A stretch of 64,000 bases of DNA from Bagarius yarrelli (GCA_005784505.1 VCAZ01000032.1:3061611-3125610); one strand, 5' to 3'; shown: positions 31,595 to 40,672, counted from the first letter of the stretch. Made by a program: numbers and translations. The notes: generated by a model from the letters alone, not told the origin.

Positions 31595-32362
31595 TTACTG
31601 CTTGCCATCGAGGAGGGAAAGCTCCTCCAGAATTCCACTGGCGTCCACGCGCCTCCGCTCGCGTATGAGGTCCTCAAGACTGCGGAAGACGAGCGTGTGC
31701 GCTGTGCTCTCAGACAGGTGCACCTTGAGCAGGTAGCGCTGACCGGCTAAGTGCGCCTCACCTCCTGCCTTGAACTCGCGCTTTCCAAAGCGGCACCAGG
31801 CGGCAAAGCTCTCCGAGCTCGTCCAGCATACATCGGCACGGTTTAACCCCAGATGTCCACTCGCGTTGCGCACCACCAAATCGGGTGGAAGTGGCCTGAA
31901 GCGGTAGCGGTCGTTAGCGATGCGCCCGCGGCGGCCGCCGCTCACATCAAACAGACTGTCTTTGCGTATTTCTCCCTTGTGCAAATGGATCACCTGGTCG
32001 TCGCTTTCGAACACGGCCCAGTGCGGCGCTTGCGCGCTTGCCACCAGCTCGAGCACGTCGCCAGGCTTGCACATGGCGAGCAGAGTGGGCACCGGGTACA
32101 CGCGCAAATCCTCGCGCGCGCGTACCTTGGAAAAGATGCATTCGTGGCAGCAGAAAGCCGAGTATTCGAGCTCGTCCAAGGTGTCCACGGCGCCCTCCTC
32201 GCTCGGGCTACGCTCGAGCGACCGATCGTCAAGGTCCTCTTCGTCGTCGGAGAAAAAGTAGGCGACGCCGACGCGCAGCTCTTCTTTCTCCACGCCTGAC
32301 GGATCCCCAGTGGGTAGCTCGCTGTAGCTTAGGTGCGTGATCCGGTCCAGTTGGTTGCCCAT
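31595..32362 (-). CDS. lratd1: LRATD1 (FAM84A), complete, single coding exon
   Basis: LRAT-domain-containing protein 1 of the FAM84/NSE family, a cytoplasmic or membrane-edge protein linked to cell morphology and migration. The 255-residue product starts MGNQLDRITHLSYSELPTGD and continues through the acidic SDDEEDLDD motif at about 38-46, both hallmarks of FAM84A. The LRAT/NlpC-P60-like fold follows: ECIFSKV at about 74-80, HWAV at 114-117, HLHKGE at 126-131, and SSESFAAWCRFGKREF at 182-197. In true LRAT enzymes this last site is NCEHF; here the Cys is Ser183 and the His is Ser185, so acyltransferase activity is not expected, as in other LRATD proteins. The C-terminus has SLEDLIRERRRVDASG. 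Shorter than human (about 290) because acidic/His-rich linkers are reduced. Start chosen at 32362: the open frame extends 31 codons upstream but a splice acceptor lies at 32404-32405, and the family begins MGNQ. A Gly2 suggests possible N-myristoylation. Confidence 0.96.
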   Translation of the reverse strand: MGNQLDRITHLSYSELPTGDPSGVEKEELRVGVAYFFSDDEEDLDDRSLERSPSEEGAVDTLDELEYSAFCCHECIFSKVRAREDLRVYPVPTLLAMCKPGDVLELVASAQAPHWAVFESDDQVIHLHKGEIRKDSLFDVSGGRRGRIANDRYRFRPLPPDLVVRNASGHLGLNRADVCWTSSESFAAWCRFGKREFKAGGEAHLAGQRYLLKVHLSESTAHTLVFRSLEDLIRERRRVDASGILEELSLLDGKQ

Positions 32363-32403
32363 CAAGGACGGGAGAGGCACGCGAGAGGCATGGAAAGCTG
32401 CTT
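32363..32403 (-). other. lratd1: lratd1 exon 2, 5' UTR part
   Basis: Forty-one nucleotides from the predicted acceptor to the ATG. The intron end reads TTTCTATATTTGGTTACAG on the gene strand. A non-coding first exon with all coding in exon 2 is my recollection of mammalian FAM84A. Confidence 0.6.
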
Positions 32404-32536
32404 CTGTAACCAAATATAGAAATAAATAAATAAGTAAAGAACAGATCAGTCTCACGGTCGTGCGCTCTGATATGTAAACAAGTCACTGCGCCTGGAACGA
32501 ACTGCAGGATGGAGCGAGACAGAAGGGCAAACCAAC

Positions 32537-32542
32537 AAAAAC

Positions 32543-32575
<33 letters not shown>
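32537..32575. repeat. (CA)n microsatellite in lratd1 intron
   Basis: About 18 CA units with a terminal (CAAA) pair. Confidence 0.9.
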
Positions 32576-32578
<3 letters not shown>

Positions 32579-32596
32579 AACACCAGAATACTTTTC

Positions 32597-32677
32597 CATA
32601 TCTTATGCCTATTCATAAGCACGCATATCTCATGCATCTCTTTAAGCATGCATATCTGATGCATATCCTGCGAAAAC
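32597..32677. repeat. 27-bp tandem repeat, 3 copies, in lratd1 intron
   Basis: CATATCTTATGCC, CATATCTCATGCAT and CATATCTGATGCAT start at 32597, 32624 and 32651, exactly 27 bp apart. The later two carry ATGCAT and GCATAT octamer-like cores. Confidence 0.8.
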
Positions 32678-32755
32678 GCAGACTCCCCCCTCACTAACAC
32701 CTACAACACTCCATTTGCGTCTTCTGTCTTAAAATAATCATAATAATAATAATAC

Positions 32756-32893
32756 CTGCGTTTTTTTCCAGGCGCGCAAGACTAATTGATCCTCCTCTCC
32801 ATGCGTGTGTCACTATCCTCCACTCCAAACAAAAGGCTTTCCCCCTCTCCTCCAACTCTCTCCACTTCCTCCCTGCTCGAATCTAAAACTACT
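32756..32893 (-). other. lratd1: lratd1 non-coding exon 1 (predicted)
   Basis: From the donor at 32755-32756 back to a start site expected 25-30 bp after the TATA-like box. The exact start is inferred from spacing. Confidence 0.45.
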
Positions 32894-32918
32894 CTCCAAC
32901 TCGACGCACCGACTCACG

Positions 32919-32987
32919 TTAAATAGTAAGGGGAAAAAAATCTCCACCCCCGAGCGTCAAACCCCGCCCCTCTGTGGGGCTGATTGG
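32919..32987 (-). promoter_or_regulatory. lratd1: lratd1 core promoter: CCAAT, GC box, TATA-like
   Basis: On the gene strand in order: CCAAT within CCAACCAATCAG (plus-strand ATTGG at 32983-32987), GGGGCGGGG at 32962-32970, a GGGGGTGG box near 32943-32952 and TATTTAA at 32919-32925. The spacing is that of a textbook focused promoter with start near 32890. No other promoter-like cluster was noticed between here and the ATG. Confidence 0.6.
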
Positions 32988-32999
32988 TTGGTGGAGCGT

Positions 33000-33439
33000 G
33001 TTGCTTATCACAGTAGAATAGGCTTATCATATGTGATTCCCTGATACTGCTGCAGGAGTCCCTCTGTAGTCTGCACTGCACCTTTAGTTTCCCTGCCTCA
33101 TGGTTGCCATATGCTTAATAATCACTCAGTGTGTTGATGTAAGACAATTCTGAATAAAGACACTTGTGTGTAGTGCAGGAGAGCTTCATGACCTGGTCTG
33201 CGGAGTATAAATAGTAAAACCACCAAGATAATATAAATAACTGCATATGATGCAAGTGTAAATATTTTTATTATATGTATTTATCCTTTTAATCTGTCCA
33301 GCTATTTGTTGTAGCAATTACACCAGGAAAAGGGGGAACAAGGTGGTGGTGGGAGCCCTAGACAGTTGCATGGCATCTGTAAAACACACAATTTGGACAA
33401 TTTGATGAGTGGCAGATTAGTTCTTAGTGTGTTTTGTTC
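33000..33439. other. lratd1 upstream region, nothing else recognised
   Basis: Unique AT-rich sequence. It may hold regulatory DNA because it abuts the promoter, but no specific motif cluster stands out. Confidence 0.35.
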
Positions 33440-33590
33440 TGCTGAGCAGATGTTTGTGGGTTCAAGTCTCAGGACCACCAAGCTGCAACTGCCGAGCCTC
33501 TGACAAGGTCCTCCATACATAACTGCTCAGCTGGACAAATGCAATTTGCTTTGGACAAGGACGTTTGCCAAATAGTAGAAATGTAAGTGT
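33440..33590 (+). mobile_element. SINE family A
   Basis: GTGGGTTCAAGTCTCAGG (B box), CCACCAAGCTGCAACTGCC and the tail TTTGGACAAGGACGTTTGCC, AAATAGTAGAAATGTAAGTG. Confidence 0.75.
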
Positions 33591-33719
33591 ATTAACTGTA
33601 GCAGTTACTTACACCAGGGGATGTGCGGGAGGGGGGCGAGTGGAGGGCACGCCGGACAGGGTGCAAACTAATTGAATGGCACAATGGCACACTCACATTA
33701 GACACTTTGGACAATTTGG

Positions 33720-34110
33720 AAAGAGGTACCTCAGCAGTTAAGGTGTTTGACAGTTAATTGGAATGTTATAAGTCAAATTTCCAGCACCACCAAACTGTCT
33801 CTGCTGGGCCCCTAAACAAGGCCCTCGACTCTTTACCTGATTAGTTGAATTAAAAAAGAAAATAGAGAAAATAGGAGGTCTCTTTGGATAAGGGTGTCTT
33901 CCGAATGTCCGAAATGTAAATATTGGGCCCCTGTTCAAGGTTCCTAACCCTCAACCTCTAAGCTGGATCTAAGGATAAAAAAATCATAAAGATGTCTTCA
34001 AAATTCCAGGAATGTGGATGTTGGGCCCCTGAGCAAGGCCCTTATCGCTTGAAGAAATAGAAGGAAATGGCTAAGGGAGTCTACCAAATGCTACAAGTGT
34101 AAATGTTTAA
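33720..34110 (+). mobile_element. SINE family A with three tandem 3' domains
   Basis: A head (CAGCAGTTAAGGTGTTTGAC, CAAATTTCCAGCACCACC) is followed by three successive body-tail units. Each runs from a GGGCCCCTNNNCAAGG phrase to an AAATGTAAAT-like end, at about 33808-33924, 33925-34020 and 34023-34110. Confidence 0.75.
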
Positions 34111-34329
34111 ATAAATCATTTTAAATCCATGCCCTACGACTGGATGAAGGCAGTCAATGCAGGACCTGACATTAAGCTGATTTCTATTCGTTCAACATAA
34201 CTTCCTGCATCAACATCCTTTTATGTTGCTTTAGGTCAAAATTTTGCCCGATTTTTTTAAAAAATGTATGTTAAAATTTCTATTTTATATTTGTGTAATA
34301 TCTTAAAATAAATATGGTGTAACGTATGC

Positions 34330-34448
34330 AATGGACGTTTAAGGGCCTTGCTCAGGGGCCCAGCGGTGGAAGCTTGACAATGTTAGGTTTTGAACCCACA
34401 ATATTCTAATAAGCAGGCCAACACTTTTTCCACTGAACTACCACTTTT
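34330..34448 (-). mobile_element. SINE family A fragment
   Basis: AAGGGCCTTGCTCAGGGGCC, GTTTTGAACCCACAATATTC and the head TTTTCCACTGAACTACCAC, reverse orientation. Confidence 0.7.
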
Positions 34449-34609
34449 GTGCTTTAAATTGAAAGGACAAACAGTTAAATCGGGAGGACAAATGCGATGT
34501 GAAGACACATCCAAGGGTTATATCAAGCCACTGCTTTAGATTTGTGCACTTTATATTTTTCATATTGAAAGCATAAATTCTTCCTCAACCTCAATTATTT
34601 CCTTATGAG

Positions 34610-34715
34610 ACACAAAGAAAGAGAGAGAGAGACGGAGACAGACAGAGAAAACGAGAAAGAGAGAGAGAGAGAGAAAGCGAGAAAGAGAGAGGGACAGAGA
34701 GACAGAGAAAAAGAG
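34610..34715. repeat. (GA)n-rich tract
   Basis: GAGAGA with GACA and GAAA interruptions. Confidence 0.85.
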
Positions 34716-34741
34716 ACTTTTAAACATCATTTAAACATCAT

Positions 34742-34877
34742 TCTCAGCTCCACCAAGCCATTACTGCTGGGCCCCTGAGCAAGGCCCTTAACCCCCAATT
34801 GCTCACTTGTATAAATGAGATAAATGTAAGTCGCTCTGGATAAGAACGTCCGCCAAATACTGCAAATGTAAATGTGA
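34742..34877 (+). mobile_element. SINE family A, 3' half
   Basis: Starts CAGCTCCACCAAGCCATTAC. The tail AAGTCGCTCTGGATAAGAAC, GTCCGCCAAATACTGCAAAT is well kept. The tRNA-like head is missing (5' truncation). Confidence 0.8.
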
Positions 34878-34989
34878 ATTTATTTTTAGGTCATTTTATA
34901 CATGATAAAACAGGTTGATTTAGTAAATAAGAAAAATTATTAAAAGCATTAATAAATGAAGTCGAAATGTCAATAATTTTTAAAAAAAA

Positions 34990-34994
34990 GACAG

Positions 34995-35036
<42 letters not shown>

Positions 35037-35281
35037 AATAGAGAGGCGAGCGAGATAAAGAAAAGAGAAAAGGGAAGAAAAGAGAAGAGAAGAACAAGAG
35101 AAGGAGAAAAAAGAGAGAAAGAGAGAGAAGAAAGACTAAAGAGAGAGAGAAATAGAGAGAAAGAGAAAGAGCGGAGGAAGAAAGAAAAAATGAGAGAAGA
35201 GAGAGAGAGATAAAGAGGGAAGAGGAGAGAGACGAGAGGGAGAAAGAAGAAAAGAGAGAGAGAGAAGCGAAAAAAAAAAAA

Positions 35282-35336
<55 letters not shown>

Positions 35337-35354
35337 AGAGAGCGAAAAAAAAAC

Positions 35355-35403
<49 letters not shown>

Positions 35404-35467
35404 AAGAGAGAGAGAGAGAGAATGAGAGCGAGAAAGACAAACAGAGAGAGAGACAGAGAGAAGGAGG

Positions 35468-35517
<50 letters not shown>

Positions 35518-35572
35518 AAAAAAACAGAGAAAAGGAGAGAGAGAGAGAGAGAGACAGAGAGAGAGAGACGTT
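34990..35572. repeat. 580-bp polypurine (GA)n tract
   Basis: Almost pure A/G on the plus strand, with (GA)n runs of 20-45 bases alternating with GAAAAAAAAC blocks. A repeated ~120-150 bp pattern (GCGAAAAAAAAACAGAGA at about 35268, 35342 and 35514) shows internal duplication. It could form triplex DNA. Long open frames here are Ser/Leu or Arg/Glu artefacts. Confidence 0.95.
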
Positions 35573-36469
35573 TCTTATTCTGCAGAAGTAAAAGACGGCG
35601 CACGCCAAAACGCTTCGAAAAATGTTGTTGACATTTTGATGTGAGACTGCAGTCTTTAGCTAGAAGAAATGAGCAGTAAAGGAGGAGAAAATGGTGAAAT
35701 GTTGTGAGAAAGTGATAATGCAGCCTGATGCTGAGAAAATACAGTAGATCAGATGGATGAAGCTCTGTGAATGGATGAAGAAGCACCGATGATGATGTTG
35801 ATGTACTGTAGGCTGTACAGCTGCTATGTTTTTGTACAGCTGTGCCACAATGCAGCAATCACTTAAGAAAGGATTATAATTAATAATAAATGCAGCTCTT
35901 TATGGTAAAACTAGCATGTTTGTAGGGTTGCCAGTTGTAGAGAATTTCAATAAGTTCCTCAGTTTCCTAAAGGTCAAAAACTTGTTTATAGGTGGAGTGA
36001 AAGATTGGCCCCAAATTGTGCCCCGGGTCCCCATAGTCCAGGTTGTGTAATTACTACAGAAAATGGATGAATAATTACAGACTCTAATCAGTCAAAAGGT
36101 GTTTTTATATCTGATGGGACGTCTTTCTAGAAGATTCCAGACATCAAGTTAAGCTTTAGTAAAATAAAAAAAAAATCTGCATCTTGTTATCTGATCATTA
36201 GTACAGCCTATGGGGCTCCAGGGAACCATTGGAATAATTAAAAAAACCCCTATGAAACGTGCATCTAAGGTTTTGTTAAAAAGAGCAATGAAAACAGAGG
36301 ACTTGGAACCGGTTAGACTCTCCGGAGTGTGTTTCCTGTTCGCAAATTCACCCTAATGTCCCCTTTAAAGACTCTATAAAACATCCAGTTCCTATAAAAA
36401 CCGCACTTCTTCTTTCCCGCCTGGTTTTATACTATAGTTTACAACATTTCTAAGACAAACACTGAGTAA
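35573..36469. other. no gene; possible SINE B tail at 35995-36080
   Basis: CGGGTCCCCATAGTCCAGG and ACAGAAAATGGATGAATAAT resemble the 3' end of family B. The rest is unmarked. Confidence 0.35.
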
Positions 36470-37105
36470 CCTGCGAAAAGCCGTGAAGCCTTAAGAAAAC
36501 CACTAATTGGTGAGAATAATCAGAAAAAAATCTATAGGAAGCATAAAGGTTGGACTAATGGAAGAAGGTCATGTGGTCTGATGAGTCCAGATTTACCCTG
36601 TTCCAGAGTGATGGGCACATTATGGTAAGAAGAGAGGTGGATGAAGTGATGCGCCCATCATGACTAGTTTCTACCATACACGCTCATGGGGGCAGTGCTA
36701 TGATTTGAGGTTGGTGCAGTTGGTCAGGTGCAGCAATGTTATTTGCCCAAAGAATGAGGTCAGCTGACTACCTAACTCAGCTGAATGACCAGGTTATTCC
36801 ATTAATGGTTTTGTTCTTCCCTGATTGCACGGACATGTTCCAATACGACAATGGCAGAATTCATTTGGCTTAAATTGTGAAAGAGTGATTCAGGAAGCAT
36901 AAGCATACGGAAAACCACATAAGGTGCCTAAGGTGCCACATAAGGAGCATAAGGTGACCACCACAGAGTCCAGACCTTAAATTCATTGAGAATCTTTAGG
37001 ATGTGCTGGAAAAGATTTATGCAACTCTGGACGGGAATAAACGTTTTGACATTGCACGATTCCACGGAGAACGCGAGCTGTAATCCAACCCAAAGGTGTG
37101 TTCTA
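36470..37105 (+). pseudogene. Tc1/mariner transposase remnant (DDE domain)
   Basis: Tc1-like transposases cut and paste DNA through a DDE/D triad. The frame reads WKKVMWSDESRFTLFQSDGH with the first Asp of this part at 36580, then QYDNG with the next Asp at 36847 (89 residues later, a normal Tc1 spacing), and LKFIENL with a Glu at 36988. In-frame stops break it: after RPS (about 36661), after SAMI (about 36706) and several from about 36873 on. A small tandem duplication (CCACATAAGGTGCCTAAGGT) lengthens the last spacer. The N-terminal HTH region and both terminal inverted repeats were not found, so this is a dead 3' fragment. Confidence 0.8.
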
Positions 37106-37128
37106 ATGAAATCTTAGAACACACCTTT
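37092..37128. repeat. perfect 15-bp inverted repeat (hairpin)
   Basis: AAAGGTGTGTTCTAA at 37092-37106, a 7-base loop TGAAATC, then its exact reverse complement at 37114-37128. It sits at the end of the Tc1 remnant. Confidence 0.9.
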
Positions 37129-37194
37129 TAAACTTTTTTTAGGAACATGCAGCGTATTATTACACGGACTGTGTAGTTAAACAAACTGTTTAAG

Positions 37195-37560
37195 GAAAGT
37201 CGATTTCTTCTTAATTTGTTTCTCTACGATTTTTCGAAGCACTTTTTATGCCTCGCTGTGGATGGAACCGACTTGCCTTCTGCTCGAAGCGGCTAAAGAA
37301 CTTCGAGAGGTTCAGCTGGATGTCGCAGTAATGCGTTGCTGTCGGACTGAAAAGTTAATCAAAGGCCCTGCATGAACGGACGTGTGTAAAATGAAATGCG
37401 TGTGGGTGCAGGAGTGAGTCGGGAGTAAATTATAACCTTGGGCTCGAGGCTCGTCAGAGTTTTCTCTGAGGCAAAGCTTCAAACTTCAAACTGGTGTTTA
37501 AGTTCCACCTTTTAAACAAAACCCACTTCATTAACCAACCGCTAACAAGAGTCATGGATC
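37195..37560. other. candidate conserved non-coding block
   Basis: Unique sequence with CpG sites and a LEF/TCF-like GTTAATCAAAGGCC. No repeat or frame. Confidence 0.25.
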
Positions 37561-37679
37561 GGTGGCCTCGCTGTGGTGGAGGAAATCAGCTGAGATTGAT
37601 TGATGGGCTTGTTTCTACCAAAATTAACATGACTGCCGTCTGACTCCTAGATTATTGACTAGGGTTTAATTATTAATGC

Positions 37680-37840
37680 TGCTTTTCCAGCTAACAGGAA
37701 ATGTTCCCACAGCTTTTGCTAACGTTCTTTAAAGGTTGTTTAAATGTTAGAACAAAAACGTTCTTGGAATAATGTCCATGGAACATATTTATAACGTCGT
37801 GTATAAAATAATGGCACCGCTAGCAATGTTGGGTTCTATA
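37680..37840. repeat. AACGTT-rich dispersed repeat, third block
   Basis: TTTTCCAGCTAACAGGAAAT, GCTAACGTTCTTTAAAGGTT and AACAAAAACGTTCTTGG parallel 28976-29060 and 30225-30300. Confidence 0.6.
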
Positions 37841-38129
37841 AAAGAACATGAGATTGGGCCCCCTACCACATCCATGTAACTACTAATAAAACAGACCCCT
37901 TATTCTTCTTCCTTATTCTTCAGAGTGAATTAAGTTTAAAGTCCCAGCATGAACACAGGTTTTAACTCGAACGGAACATGAGCCACACCTTTAATTAGTT
38001 AAAATTAGTTTTAAAGAATCTCAGGTGGGGCTTTTGCTTCACTGGGATGAAAACCTGATACACACTTTCCTGACTTGAGCAGATAGACTGATAGAAGTCT
38101 AAAGATGTGTCATTACAAGTGGGGGTTTA

Positions 38130-38340
38130 ATCAGAATATTATAAGAATGAAGTTAAAGTTAAAAAAGTCAAAATTCCCAGAAATAATTCAATAACGAGCA
38201 TAAAGTCGTAAAATTTTGAGAATTTAGACTTTATTTTCAAATTTTTCCATTTTATCATATTTTTCACTTACTAATACTAATTAATTTCCACTTTATTCTT
38301 AGAACTTTAAATGACGAGAATAAAGTCGTAGCTGTATGTA
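38130..38340. repeat. AATAAAGTCGTA-type repeat
   Basis: Alternating GAATAAAGTCGTA, AATTTTGAGAATTTAGACTT and ACTTTATTCTTAGAAC blocks in both orientations. I know this style of GAGAATAAAGTCGTAAAA repeat as common in vertebrates. Confidence 0.6.
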
Positions 38341-39411
38341 AATGAGTAAATGCCGATTGGCTGCCCTGCGCATTGCCGTGCGTTCGACCTTTTGAACAGA
38401 AGGATTTAGTTAAATTCTTACTTTAGTTTAGGATTAAGTTTTCCACATAACCGCCACAATGTTTGTTTACTAGTTATAACTTCATGCAAAGAACAAAGAT
38501 TCAACTTAATTCTCGTAATTTCTACTATGACTTTCTTTCCGAATCATTACAACTTTAATTTCCTAATCTTCTTTTTCTTTATTTGTTTAATGTGGCACTA
38601 AAACTCTGTCGTATATTTCAGTTTAAAATAAGTACGCTTTAAAAAGTACACTTTAATATTTACGCTTAAATAAACTCGATTTTTAAGATTTTCTGTCTGT
38701 CTATGTACCCTATAAACCTAGATTTATAATCTACTATCGTTAATATTATACAGTGTTGTAAGATTATAGATTATGTTGCGGTTACATTCTTTTCCTTAGC
38801 CAAGGATCACAAGGTCAACCGGTGAACCGGCAACCTGTTAAACGTAATGCTTAAACTATAGAGAGTTAAACGTTACCAGAGTGCAATTCTATAGCACCAA
38901 TTTTGGTGCTTTTGGAGGAATCGAGCCAGAATAAAATGCTCAAAGTGGCAGAAGCGAGCTGACATTTTCACCTGCAGCACTTCACTGCTGTGACTCACAT
39001 CGATGACCTGCTACTTTTAGGCTGACTTACAAAGAGGTTTGAACAGAAAAAAGAGGCACAAAAGGAAGACAGACAGAATCTGGGAGCCACAATGACTTTC
39101 AGATGTTCGGCTAATAACCGTATGTCACTGTTGTAGCGAAACCTTAATTCTGATTGGCCGGTAGGACGAAATTCATTTTGTTATATTTGCATTTAGAGTG
39201 ATTTTCAGGCTTATCTTCAGTGTATCTTCATCCCGTGGTTAAACTGGACTTGATTAAAATAATCCAACTTTCAGTTGAAGTCACATGACCATATCAACAT
39301 GGTGGATGTATGTCCGAATTTTATTCATACTACCCAGAATCATACTAAATAAAACCTGTTTTTTTTTTTTTTTACTTACATGCAAGCAGTAGGCGATTTT
39401 GGACGTACACA
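38341..39411. other. no recognised gene
   Basis: AT-rich, unmarked. At 39295-39355 GGTGGATGTATGTCCGAATT and ATTCATACTACC loosely recall 54040-54110, perhaps one more old repeat. Confidence 0.35.
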
Positions 39412-39463
39412 CGGTTAAGGGCCTTGCTTAAGGGTCCAACAGTGGCATCTTGGCAGTGCCTAA
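39412..39463 (-). mobile_element. SINE family A fragment
   Basis: GGTTAAGGGCCTTGCTTAAG and CAACAGTGGCATCTTGGCAG. Confidence 0.55.
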
Positions 39464-39661
39464 ATATGGGCATGCATCTCAGTGAAATTGGTTATATTGC
39501 ACCTCTTTTCCTCTGCACGTGTCACATGACAAGAGTTGTTACCGTGTAATCAGGGTGTTAGACAGGCGGACTGACGGGTTTTTTTCTAAAGGTTCTCAAG
39601 ATGTACAATATAATCACTGATTTAAAGGCTTCAACAAAATCATACATATTAAACACCCCCC

Positions 39662-39686
39662 CCACACACACACACACACACACACA
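39662..39686. repeat. (CA)n microsatellite
   Basis: About 12 CA units after a C-run. A (GT)8 follows at 39873-39889, then (GA)n. Confidence 0.85.
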
Positions 39687-40193
39687 GGACAGTGTGTGTG
39701 CTGCAGAGGCATCTCATTTCCAGAGTGTATAATTGGATGCAATAATTACAAACTAAATCAACTTAATAGCAATCCTGCCACCCGGACGTCAGGTCCTGGG
39801 TTTGTGTATGACTTTGCGCAGTATGTGGTGTGTTTTATGTTAATAAGAAGCTCTCGCTCATGCGATGTAAATGTGTGTGTGTGTGTGTGAGAAAAAAAGA
39901 GAGAGAGAGAGAAATAATATTGTATATGTTAAAGATTTATGTCATCGAAGCTTAAGAGTGTTAGGAATTTGACACAGCTACAGTTTTTCTCTTTCATCCT
40001 GAAATATACCAAAGGTTTGTGGACACCTCATCAGCACACCCACATCAGTGTATCTGCGTCACACAGCTGTCCACAATGTCTGTCTATGTTGTAGCATTCT
40101 ATTATTTCTGGGAATTAACACTGTTTCAGTAAGAAGATGCCCCTGTACACAAAACCTCTGAGCTACATGAAGATGGGCATAAAAGACATAAAG

Positions 40194-40194
40194 C

Positions 40195-40239
<45 letters not shown>
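40194..40239. repeat. (GATA)n microsatellite
   Basis: About 11 GATA units. Confidence 0.95.
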
Positions 40240-40394
40240 GTAAGTCACCATAGATATGCATACATTCGTGCACCCTAGACTAATTGTCCCATTTTTTGGG
40301 CTCACTATGATCATGTGTAGGAAAAATATCATTTCATAGCTGTTTTAAGTGGTAGCAATGTAAAAAATGAACTAATGTGATGTAATTATGTATG

Positions 40395-40672
40395 AATTTT
40401 ACCGATATCAGATATTGGTTTTGTAACATCAGATCCACCAATAAGTGCCAATTTGAGAATTGCACACAAGTTACTTGATCTGCTTTAATTGAATGACCTT
40501 ATTTAACATATTAACGTTTATTTTTAATGGATTTGTTGTGTTTGCTGTGAGGGAGTAAAATGACAGTATTAACAGTGTTTGTTCAGTTCAGTACTGTTGT
40601 TATCATTGGGTCAAAAAACAAAAGGTAAAACGATTAATAAATATCGGTTCTGCATATCGACTATAGACATGC
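40395..40672 (+). mobile_element. CCGATAT-family element, the only near-complete copy
   Basis: Left end ACCGATATCAGATATTGG, TTTTGTAACATCAGATCC, ACCAATAAGTGCC; middle TTTGAGAATTGCACACAAG and a ~130-bp AT-rich core; right end TACTGTTGTTATCATTGGGT, AAACGATTAATAAATATCGG and TTCTGCATATCGA. About 280 bp with no coding capacity. Confidence 0.65.

Larger units (their letters stand above)
32404..32755 (-). other. lratd1: lratd1 5'-UTR intron (predicted)
   Basis: 352 nt, bounded on the gene strand by donor CGCAG|GTATTA and acceptor GTTACAG|AAG. It contains a (TG)n on the gene strand at 32537-32575 and a three-copy 27-bp repeat at 32597-32677. Confidence 0.55.

Noticed and set aside
31853..32299. 148-codon plus-strand frame and other frames over lratd1
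   Set aside because: Antisense shadows of the GC-rich lratd1 coding exon.
32363..32455. 31-codon N-terminal extension of the lratd1 frame
   Set aside because: It crosses the splice acceptor at 32404-32405, and the family starts at MGNQ.
34970..35858. Frames of 212 and 240 codons
   Set aside because: Translation of the (GA)n polypurine tract and its complement.
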